From an uncultured Bacilli bacterium (GTDB lineage Bacteria > Bacillota_I > Bacilli_A > RF39 > UBA660), in the NCBI GenBank assembly GCA_947588795.1, contig CANPZJ010000031.1, positions 1 to 9,339 of the forward strand: 9,339 nucleotides of DNA, given 5' to 3'. Positions 1 to 5,135 of the stretch are shown here, piece after piece. How positions within the stretch are numbered: the first letter of the stretch is position 1; each line of letters begins with the position of its first letter. A program made the translations under genes and the position numbers. The notes beneath the pieces were generated by a model that saw only the letters and a program-made list of their open reading frames with translations, had not been told where the DNA came from and did not search any database.

Positions 1-75
1 GATTATTGCCATTATATATAGGTGATTATTTCATGTCAATATTTTTTCTTGAATTTTTTTATGCGATTGCCATAA
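1..75 (-). mobile_element. End of an IS/MITE-like element running off the left edge
   Basis: The 75 bases align without gaps to 5005-5079, the right end of the element at 4872-5079, with 66 of 75 identical by eye; the outer 25 bases are identical. The terminal motif, read inwards on the minus strand, is GGCAATCGCATAAAAA (56-71), possibly preceded by TTAT (72-75). The rest of the element lies left of the window, so I cannot tell whether it is a full insertion sequence with a transposase or another short non-autonomous copy. An inward-facing consensus promoter (11-39) favours an IS end. I do not recognise the family. Confidence 0.6.
11..39 (-). promoter_or_regulatory. Consensus sigma-A-type promoter inside the element end, reading left
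   Basis: On the minus strand TTGACA (34-39) is followed by exactly 17 bases and TATAAT (11-16), a perfect match to the housekeeping consensus. It reads away from the pilin genes into the element, as expected for a transposase promoter at an IS end. In the second copy the -35 box survives (5038-5043) but the -10 box has become ATAAAT (5015-5020). The driven gene is outside the window. Confidence 0.6.
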
Positions 76-91
76 AATATATCTTTTTTAG

Positions 92-120
92 TTGTAAAAA
101 AATTTTTTTTAAGTTATAAT
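92..120 (+). promoter_or_regulatory. Promoter of the pilin-like operon
   Basis: TTGTAA (92-97), a 17-base spacer and TATAAT (115-120) form a good housekeeping promoter. Transcription would start near 127, immediately before the ribosome binding site AGGAAGTG (128-135), which lies 5 bases from the ATG at 141. A second TATAAT at 122-127 would start transcription inside the ribosome binding site and is less likely. The -35 box is about 17-20 bases outside the end of the mobile element. Confidence 0.65.
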
Positions 121-140
121 TTATAATAGGAAGTGGTTAT

Positions 141-698
141 ATGAATAGAAAAGGGTTTGTTTTTACCGAAACTATTGTGGCCATTGTCATTTTAACCAGT
201 GCTTTACTTCTTATATATACATCATTTAATAATGTATTACAATCGGAAAAAGCTAGAGTAGATTACGATGATGTTGCATATATTTATCGAACTTATTATA
301 TTAAAAAAGTTTTAGATAGTCTTAATATAAATGGTATTATCGAAAATTTAAAAAATGATAATAATAAATATTTTATGACAGTAGGAAAAGAAACTAATTT
401 ATTATTTGAAAGTAATGAAAGCAATCGAATTTTATTTGAAAAAATTTTAACAGATTTTGATGTAAAACAAATAATTATATTAAAAAAAGCAAATATTAGT
501 AATTTAAAAAAATGTAAATCTGCAGATGATTCAAATAATATTTGTAATAGTTATTTTACGGAGCTTACAGAAGATATGCGAGAGTATATTAAAACAGTTG
601 ATATAGATATTAAATGTGATAATGTTTTAGCTGTAGAATTTGAAAATTGTAAAGACAGTGAAAAATGTTATAAATTTTATAGTTGGGTAAGTGTGTAA
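141..698 (+). CDS. Type IV prepilin-like protein, first of three
   Basis: This 185-aa protein starts with a class III (prepilin) signal: short basic leader MNRKG, cleavage expected between G5 and F6, glutamate at mature position +5 (E10), then a hydrophobic stretch to about residue 28. That is the hallmark of type IV pilins, pseudopilins and ComG-type pilins, which a prepilin peptidase processes and which assemble through this helix. The remaining ~155 residues are hydrophilic and match no family I can name. Five cysteines lie in the C-terminal part (125, 135, 159, 170, 176), so disulphides are possible once exported. It is the first gene of the operon with its own promoter and a good ribosome binding site; the next gene starts 2 bases after its stop. 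A minor pilin or competence-type pseudopilin is most likely; the exact role is unknown. Confidence 0.75.
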   Translation: MNRKGFVFTETIVAIVILTSALLLIYTSFNNVLQSEKARVDYDDVAYIYRTYYIKKVLDSLNINGIIENLKNDNNKYFMTVGKETNLLFESNESNRILFEKILTDFDVKQIIILKKANISNLKKCKSADDSNNICNSYFTELTEDMREYIKTVDIDIKCDNVLAVEFENCKDSEKCYKFYSWVSV

Positions 699-700
699 TT

Positions 701-1096
701 ATGAAAAAAAATGGTTTTGTTTCAACAACGTTGATTTATACTTTCTTTATTTTATTTTTAGCCTTAATGATTTTTTTGTTAGGATCATATTCTCATAATC
801 GTCATATATTAAATTCTTATAAGACAGATATTAAAGTTTCTCTTTTAGAAAATAGTGGTCAAGATATTAATGTTTATTTTATGGTATATAATGAAGTAAC
901 AGAAGGATATGATTTAAAGAAAAGTGTCCCTAATAAAGATGAATATGCTTTAGTAGAAAATATGAGCAATTGTAATAATGGATCGACTATTACATTTGAA
1001 AATGGTAAATATAAAATAGCTGCTGCTAAAACTGATGATTGTTATTTGTTTTTTAAGCCAAAGTCTTTAATTGAGGTGCCAAGTGAAACTGAATAA
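701..1096 (+). CDS. Small prepilin-like membrane-anchored protein lacking Glu+5
   Basis: This is a 131-aa protein when started at ATG 701, two bases after the previous stop. An in-frame TTG at 683 lies inside the upstream gene and would only add VIM-type residues before the leader, so ATG is preferred. It has a prepilin-like leader (MKKNG, then FVSTT) and one strong hydrophobic segment at about residues 8-28, but the usual glutamate at +5 is threonine (T10). It may be processed yet handled differently during assembly, or it may simply be a single-pass anchored protein. The C-terminal ~40 residues hold two cysteines (C91 in NCNNG and C114 in DDCYLFF), a pair that could form a disulphide outside the cell. 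It overlaps the next gene by 14 bases, implying coupled translation. I do not recognise a named family. Confidence 0.65.
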   Translation: MKKNGFVSTTLIYTFFILFLALMIFLLGSYSHNRHILNSYKTDIKVSLLENSGQDINVYFMVYNEVTEGYDLKKSVPNKDEYALVENMSNCNNGSTITFENGKYKIAAAKTDDCYLFFKPKSLIEVPSETE

Positions 1097-1703
1097 AAAG
1101 GGGATATCTTTAATTGAACTTTTAGTTAGTATTATTCTAATAAGTATAGTTCTTATATTTTTAATTCAAATACTTTCTGATTTAAAAGATGAAACTTCTA
1201 ATAATGATTATGCTTATAATAATCAAATTAATAGAACGGAAATATTAAAAACGATAGAAGATGATCTAACTAAATATGATTTAATTGGAATAAGTGATGA
1301 AACTGAAGAATTAGGATATATAAAAATAACTTTTGATTATCACCCTCAAGAAAGTAATCTTCAATCTTCACTAATAATCAAAAAGAATGAAGATAAAGAT
1401 ATTGTGACTTATACTAATATACTTGGTGAAAAAAGTTCTTGGACTATGAGTAATGCTGAAATTAGTAATTGTTATACTTTTACATATTTTAATGATAGTA
1501 GTAGTGCTGAAAAACACTATTTTAAAATTAATATACCAATCTATAATAAACCATATCATGAAGACAATAATGAAAAGAAAAATAATCCAGTTGATGATTT
1601 AGAAATCACATATTTAAATAATAATAAATTTTTAATTTCTAATGATAAATATTTAACTATAAATGATAATAGTGGTAAGACAATACAAAAATGTGCTAAA
1701 TAA
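1083..1703 (+). CDS. Type IV prepilin-like protein, third of three (GTG start)
   Basis: I start this 206-aa protein at GTG 1083 because GAGGTG (1073-1078), a strong ribosome binding site, sits 4 bases upstream; a TTG at 1071 in the same frame would swallow that site. It has a textbook prepilin signal: MKLNKKG, cleavage before I8, glutamate at +5 (E12 in ISLIELL), and a hydrophobic helix to about residue 27. This resembles GspH/I/J- or ComG-type pseudopilins. The remaining ~175 residues are polar and rich in Asn, Asp and Lys, with two cysteines (about 130 and 204). Its start overlaps the end of the second pilin gene. Its 3' end overlaps the convergent ylbJ-like gene by 51 bases. No intrinsic terminator follows directly; the first candidate hairpin is at 1797-1830. 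Confidence 0.72.
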   Translation: MKLNKKGISLIELLVSIILISIVLIFLIQILSDLKDETSNNDYAYNNQINRTEILKTIEDDLTKYDLIGISDETEELGYIKITFDYHPQESNLQSSLIIKKNEDKDIVTYTNILGEKSSWTMSNAEISNCYTFTYFNDSSSAEKHYFKINIPIYNKPYHEDNNEKKNNPVDDLEITYLNNNKFLISNDKYLTINDNSGKTIQKCAK

Positions 1704-2588
1704 TACATGTAGGATTCTCCCTATAAAAAAATTCTTATATTTAATAGGGGTATCACTTATAATGTTAAGTATTTGGGTATGAATAGAAAGTCCCCCAAAA
1801 GAGATAATAGATAAGGCTATTATCTCTTTTATCATACTTAGAATATTTAAATTAGGTAGAATATTTAAACTTTGCGTAATTTCAAGTATTCCTCTTAAAA
1901 TAACTTCTCCTATTATATTTAAAGGTATTATTTTAAGTAAATAATTAGATATAATCATATAAAAAGTAATTGTTCCTAAAATCATTAAAAGAGTATTAAA
2001 ACTTTTACTAATAGCTTTAGGTATTAAATTAATAATTTTAGTATTTTCTTTATTTTTAAAAGTTATATTATTATTATTATTATTATTAGATTTATTTTTC
2101 ATAAAAAATAAACCAATTAATAAATTAGTTATATAATGAATAATAATTATTTTTAAAGTAATAAATTTATTAAAAGAAATACTTAAAATATTATATAAAA
2201 ATAAAGGATTACTAAAAAAAGTAAAACTAATTAATTTATTAGCATCCTCATCATGAATACTATTATTACTGAGCATTTCTTTGATAATATAAGCTGCTGA
2301 TGGTGTACCACTAAATAAACATAATATAAAGCATTCTAAAGAAGTACCAGATACATTGTATATTTTATTAAATATAGGACTAATTAAATTACATAAGTTA
2401 TCAAGTATATGACTATTAATAATTAAATCATTTATAATAAACATAATAAATAGAGAGGGAAATACTTTATTTAGCCAAAGAAGAACTGCATCATTAACAG
2501 ATTTTTGTAAAATAAAATTATATCTAAATAATAAATAGATAAATGAAAATAATAAAATTATTGTGAAAATTTTTTTAACTTTATTCAT
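1653..2588 (-). CDS. ylbJ: YlbJ-type sporulation integral membrane protein
   Basis: This 311-aa, strongly hydrophobic protein has several membrane segments (about 8-22, 43-58, 84-100, 124-138, 143-163, 199-218, 254-268, 293-310). YlbJ-like landmarks occur in the expected order: WLNKVFPSLFIMF (38-50), SGTPSAAYIIKEML (93-106), ANKLISFTFFSNPLF (116-130), FGGLSIHTQI (264-273) and FIGRILHVLFS (288-298). YlbJ belongs to the nucleoside-recognition/Gate-domain membrane proteins and in B. subtilis is needed for spore cortex formation; its transported substrate is unknown to me. At 311 aa it is roughly a quarter shorter than the ~400-aa Bacillus protein, mainly because the central hydrophilic loop is small. 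That loop holds a seven-Asn run (168-174). On the minus strand GGAG (2596-2599) lies 7 bases before the ATG. The gene converges with the pilin operon and diverges from the ylbL-like protease, its neighbour in Bacillus too. Confidence 0.8.
   Translation of the reverse strand: MNKVKKIFTIILLFSFIYLLFRYNFILQKSVNDAVLLWLNKVFPSLFIMFIINDLIINSHILDNLCNLISPIFNKIYNVSGTSLECFILCLFSGTPSAAYIIKEMLSNNSIHDEDANKLISFTFFSNPLFLYNILSISFNKFITLKIIIIHYITNLLIGLFFMKNKSNNNNNNNITFKNKENTKIINLIPKAISKSFNTLLMILGTITFYMIISNYLLKIIPLNIIGEVILRGILEITQSLNILPNLNILSMIKEIIALSIISFGGLSIHTQILNIISDTPIKYKNFFIGRILHVLFSTFLYCLTTIIIYS
1797..1830. repeat. Perfect 14-bp inverted repeat (hairpin) inside ylbJ
   Basis: Arm AAAAGAGATAATAG (1797-1810), loop ATAAGG (1811-1816) and the exact reverse complement (1817-1830) form a perfect stem ending in TTTT on both strands. 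It lies 94 bases past the pilin operon stop, so on the plus strand it could act as a weak terminator for that operon. On the minus strand it encodes residues 253-264 of the YlbJ-like protein, just before the conserved GGLSIH. The stem is AT-rich and the U-run short, so termination is not certain. Confidence 0.5.
2067..2087. repeat. (ATT)7 trinucleotide repeat, poly-Asn tract in ylbJ
   Basis: Seven tandem ATT units on the plus strand read as seven AAT (Asn) codons on the minus strand, residues 168-174 of the YlbJ-like protein. They sit in the hydrophilic loop between predicted membrane segments. Unit gain or loss would change loop length without a frameshift. Confidence 0.85.
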
Positions 2589-2612
2589 AATTAAACTCCA
2601 AAGTGTTATAAT
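2584..2612 (+). promoter_or_regulatory. Promoter of the ylbL-like gene with extended -10
   Basis: TTCATA (2584-2589), a 17-base spacer and TATAAT (2607-2612) preceded by TG at -15/-14 (2604-2605) form an extended -10 promoter. The -35 box overlaps the start codon of the divergent ylbJ-like gene (2586-2588). Transcription would start near 2619, just before the ribosome binding site GGTGAT (2620-2625), which fixes the protease start at ATG 2629 and excludes the upstream in-frame ATGs at 2563 and 2611. Confidence 0.6.
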
Positions 2613-2628
2613 GAATTATGGTGATATA

Positions 2629-3636
2629 ATGTTTAATAAATTATATGAGAGTGTTAAAAAATTCTTTAAAGAAAATTATAAATTTTTAATAGTGATGAGT
2701 ATTTTAATCTTCTTGTTTTATTATGAATTTCCTTTTGTTATTTATAAAAGTGGCGGAACCATTAATTTAGAAGATCGAGTAGTTATTGATAAAGAATACA
2801 AAGAAGAAGGAACTCTTTCCATGAGTTATGTTACAGCGATGAAAGGAACAGCTCCATTTATAATTTTATCTTATATATTACCGGATTGGGATTTAATTCC
2901 TTTAAAAGAAGTAACTAATGATAATAGTTATGAAGAAGTTATTGAAGTAGGTAAAGAATATTTAGATGAAGGAATTGATAATGCGATAATTTCTGCTTTT
3001 AGAGAATCAGATTATAGTATTGAAATTACTAATACCATTAATAGAGTTATTTATATTAGCGAAGATGCTAAAACTAATATTAAAATTGGTGATGAAATAA
3101 TAAGTGTCAATGATACAAAAACTAAAAATTTAGATGAGTTAAGAGCATACATTAATACTTTGAAAGAAAATGATAAAGTAAAAGTTAAAGTTAAACATAA
3201 TGATAAAGAATATGAAAGATATGCCATTATTTATAAAGAAAAAGATGACTCTTTAAAAATAGGGGTAGCCTTTAGTGAAGCATATGAATATAAAACAGAA
3301 ATACCAGTATCAGTAAAAATGAAAGATAATGAATCAGGTAGTAGTGGAGGCTTAATGATGAGTCTAGCTATTTATAATGCCTTAACTAAAGAAGATATTA
3401 CTCATGGTCTTAATATTGTTGGAACAGGGGCAATTACTAGTGATGGGGTAGTTGAAGAAATAGATGGTGTTAAATATAAAGTCTTAGGGGCCGAGAAAAA
3501 TCACGCTGATATCTTCTTATGTCCGGAAGAAAACTATGATGAAGCAGTAAATATAAAAAAGAAAAGAAATTTAAAGATTGAAATAGTTAAAGTTAAAACT
3601 TTAAAAGAAGCTATTGAATATTTAAATAGTAAATAA
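2629..3636 (+). CDS. ylbL: YlbL-type membrane-anchored PDZ/Lon-fold serine protease
   Basis: This 335-aa protein has one N-terminal membrane anchor (about 18-38), an extracytoplasmic N-terminal region, a PDZ domain at about 137-200 (core IKIGDEIISVNDTKTKNLDEL) and a C-terminal Lon-type protease domain from about 222. The catalytic serine is S239 in ESGSSGGLMMSLAIYN, matching the Lon GPSAGLM box. The partner lysine is in DGVKYKVLGA: K282, 43 residues after the serine as in E. coli Lon, or K284. Length and architecture match B. subtilis YlbL (~340 aa) and the related streptococcal SepM. Family members cleave envelope or secreted peptide substrates; the substrate here is unknown, and the prepilin-like proteins are only neighbours. 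Start choice rests on the promoter and ribosome binding site directly upstream of 2629. It is divergent from the ylbJ-like gene, conserving the Bacillus ylbJ/ylbL proximity. Confidence 0.88.
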   Translation: MFNKLYESVKKFFKENYKFLIVMSILIFLFYYEFPFVIYKSGGTINLEDRVVIDKEYKEEGTLSMSYVTAMKGTAPFIILSYILPDWDLIPLKEVTNDNSYEEVIEVGKEYLDEGIDNAIISAFRESDYSIEITNTINRVIYISEDAKTNIKIGDEIISVNDTKTKNLDELRAYINTLKENDKVKVKVKHNDKEYERYAIIYKEKDDSLKIGVAFSEAYEYKTEIPVSVKMKDNESGSSGGLMMSLAIYNALTKEDITHGLNIVGTGAITSDGVVEEIDGVKYKVLGAEKNHADIFLCPEENYDEAVNIKKKRNLKIEIVKVKTLKEAIEYLNSK

Positions 3637-3659
3637 AATAGAATAAATACAATTAATAA

Positions 3660-3709
3660 ATACGTTAAAAAAACCGCATAAATTTAACATATTTATTGTA
3701 TATGTTAAA
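3660..3709. promoter_or_regulatory. Three-site operator-like array upstream of the Fic gene
   Basis: Three related 10-mers alternate in orientation: ATACGTTAAA (3660-3669, plus), TTTAACATAT (3683-3692, minus orientation) and ATATGTTAAA (3700-3709, plus). The last two form a perfect 10-bp inverted repeat with a 7-base loop (TTATTGT). The third copy overlaps the -35 box of the predicted promoter (3696-3701). Such an arrangement is typical of a repressor binding region. The bound regulator is inferred, most simply the winged helix of the Fic protein itself. Confidence 0.5.
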
Positions 3710-3724
3710 AAAATAGTGTATTAT
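3696..3724 (+). promoter_or_regulatory. Promoter of the Fic gene
   Basis: TTGTAT (3696-3701), a 17-base spacer and TATTAT (3719-3724) make a moderate housekeeping promoter. Transcription would start near 3731, next to the ribosome binding site AAGGAG (3732-3737), which lies 10 bases before the ATG at 3748. The -35 region is embedded in an inverted repeat, so access is probably regulated. Confidence 0.5.
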
Positions 3725-3747
3725 TATACATAAGGAGATGACTAACT

Positions 3748-4803
3748 ATGAAGTTATTACCATTTAATGATTATGATTTAAAAACGCCAAGGATACTCGA
3801 AGCATTAAATGAAGCTTCAAGATCACTTGCTGAATTAAAAGGCTTTGCTAATTCGATTCCAAATCAACATATTTTAATCAATGCCATTACGATTAATGAA
3901 GCAAAGGATAGCAGTGCAATAGAAAATATTGTGACTACACATGATAGTATTTATAAAGTATTAACAGAAAGTGGATTTAAAGATGAATCTGCTAAAGAAG
4001 TAGTTGATTATCGAAGTGCCATTTGGCGTGGGTATGAACTTATAAAAGAAAAAGGATTTATTTCAACAAATGTTTTAGTAGAACTGCAAGGAATGATTGA
4101 ACACAATAAAGCTGGTATCAGAAAAAATCCTGGTACTAAATTAGTTAATAGTAAAACAGGAGAAGTAATTTATACTCCACCACAAGAAGAAACAGAAATT
4201 AGAGATTTACTTAAAAATCTTGAAGATTATATTAATAAAAATGATGATGAGATGGATCCACTAATTAAAATGGCTTTAATTCATTATCAATTTGAATCTA
4301 TTCATCCATTTTATGATGGCAACGGTAGAACTGGTAGAATATTAAATGTTTTATATTTAGTATTAAATAATCTTTTAGATAGTCCAATTCTTTATTTAAG
4401 TAATTATATTAATAAAAATAAAGAACAATATTATAAATTATTTACTGAATTTAGAGAAAATAATAACTATGAAGATTGGATTATATATATATTAAAAGGA
4501 ATCGAAGAAACATCTAAAAATACGATTGAATTAATTAAACAAATTCAAAATGAAATGGAATCTTATAAGAAAGAATTTATGATGAAATTACCTAAAATAT
4601 ATTCTGATGAATTATTAGATTCTTTATTCTATGAAGTATATACTAGAATTAATTATATTGAAAATAGATGTGATGTAACTAGACAAACTGCTACTACATA
4701 TTTAAATAGTTTAGTTGATGCAGGATTACTTGAATTTGAAAAAGTAGGAAGAGAAAGTATTTATAAAAATACAAGATTAATTGATTTGTTAAGTAAATTT
4801 TAA
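3748..4803 (+). CDS. Fic-domain protein (class II, probable AMPylase) with C-terminal winged helix
   Basis: This 351-aa protein carries the complete Fic motif HPFYDGNGRTGR (186-197), with catalytic H186, D190 and the anion-binding GNGR. The motif form fits AMP transfer from ATP to a hydroxyl side chain of a target protein. An N-terminal inhibitory motif of the S-x-x-x-E-N type is present at S55-N60 (SSAIEN), with the arginine-competing glutamate at E59, so this is a class II, intrinsically autoinhibited Fic protein. The segment at 128-145 resembles the flap that orders the target. Residues ~285-345 form a winged helix-turn-helix (VTRQTATTYLNSLVDAGLLE, 310-329). The layout and length match the SoFic-like family (Fic_N, Fic, wHTH). 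It stands alone between ylbL and a MITE; no antitoxin gene is needed as the inhibitor is internal. The target is unknown. Operator-like repeats overlap its promoter, suggesting autoregulation. Confidence 0.9.
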   Translation: MKLLPFNDYDLKTPRILEALNEASRSLAELKGFANSIPNQHILINAITINEAKDSSAIENIVTTHDSIYKVLTESGFKDESAKEVVDYRSAIWRGYELIKEKGFISTNVLVELQGMIEHNKAGIRKNPGTKLVNSKTGEVIYTPPQEETEIRDLLKNLEDYINKNDDEMDPLIKMALIHYQFESIHPFYDGNGRTGRILNVLYLVLNNLLDSPILYLSNYINKNKEQYYKLFTEFRENNNYEDWIIYILKGIEETSKNTIELIKQIQNEMESYKKEFMMKLPKIYSDELLDSLFYEVYTRINYIENRCDVTRQTATTYLNSLVDAGLLEFEKVGRESIYKNTRLIDLLSKF

Positions 4804-4864
4804 ATAAAACAATACAATAATAAACCTTTTGCAGTTGAAGAAATAAGTAAATAAAAAATAGTAG

Positions 4865-4871
4865 AAATTAC
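4865..4871. repeat. Candidate target site duplication, left copy
   Basis: AAATTAC (AAATTACT if 8 bases) directly precedes the element and recurs at 5080-5086 directly after it. With 7 bases both element ends are symmetrical (TTAAGGC and TTATGGC). The repeat is AT-rich, so chance is possible. Confidence 0.45.
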
Positions 4872-5079
4872 TTAAGGCAATCGCATAAAAATTTGACGTA
4901 AAGTAAGAATAGTCCCAAAAATAGGGGATTTGAGTAAAATTTTCTTGATTTTGAAATTAAAAATTATATTTCATTATATGATTAAAAAAAATAATTACTA
5001 ATTTGATTATTTGCATTTATTATAGGCTATTATTTTATGTCAATAGTTTTTCTTGAATTTTTTTATGCGATTGCCATAA
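4872..5079. mobile_element. 208-bp MITE-like element with terminal inverted repeats
   Basis: GGCAATCGCATAAAAA (4876-4891) is repeated as its exact reverse complement at 5060-5075; the four flanking bases extend this as TTAA/TTAT. The interior has no open reading frame of note, so it cannot encode a transposase. It contains a small subterminal hairpin (AGTCCC 4911-4916 with GGGATT 4925-4930) and a -35-like TTGACA on the minus strand (5038-5043). Its right 75 bases are 88% identical to 1-75, showing a dispersed family. It fills most of the 332-base gap between the Fic gene and rnc, which otherwise holds only the rnc promoter. The likely mover is a related insertion sequence elsewhere in the genome; I cannot name its family. 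Confidence 0.7.
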
Positions 5080-5086
5080 AAATTAC
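5080..5086. repeat. Candidate target site duplication, right copy
   Basis: AAATTAC directly follows the MITE-like element and equals 4865-4871. It is followed by T in both places, so an 8-base duplication is equally possible. Confidence 0.45.
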
Positions 5087-5109
5087 TATTTTTTATTTAC
5101 TTATTTTTG

Positions 5110-5118
5110 TGATATAAT
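5110..5118 (+). promoter_or_regulatory. Extended -10 promoter of rnc-smc
   Basis: TGATATAAT gives an extended -10 element (TG at 5110-5111, TATAAT at 5113-5118). The -35 region 17 bases upstream (TTTTTA, 5090-5095) is poor, which the TG extension may offset. Transcription would start near 5125, just before GGTGA (5127-5131), 4 bases from the ATG at 5136. The MITE ends about 30 bases upstream of this box. Confidence 0.6.
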
Positions 5119-5135
5119 TACTTTATGGTGAGAGT

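Noticed and set aside
1371..1559. Minus-strand open frame of 62 codons inside the third pilin gene
   Set aside because: Antisense shadow of a gene with clear prepilin features; no supporting start signals or homology.
1719..1749. CCCTAT/ATAGGG inverted repeat as terminator of the pilin operon
   Set aside because: Only 6-bp arms separated by 19 bases and no U-run; lies in the ylbJ coding region.
2563..2628. 22-codon N-terminal extension of the YlbL-like protease starting at ATG 2563 (or 2611)
   Set aside because: It overlaps the divergent ylbJ coding region and its promoter; the extended -10 box and GGTGAT site place the start at 2629, which also gives the usual family length and a normal membrane anchor position.
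3675..3688. CGCATAAATTTAAC before the Fic gene resembling the MITE terminus CGCATAAAAATTTGAC
   Set aside because: Similarity needs a gap and lacks the GGCAAT outer bases and a partner end; AT-rich chance match.
4804..4854. In-frame 16-codon continuation after the Fic stop (ends PFAVEEISK)
   Set aside because: It looks faintly coding, but there is no start, no recognisable domain and the Fic protein already has a complete winged helix; read-through of a TAA is unlikely. Too short to support a remnant gene.
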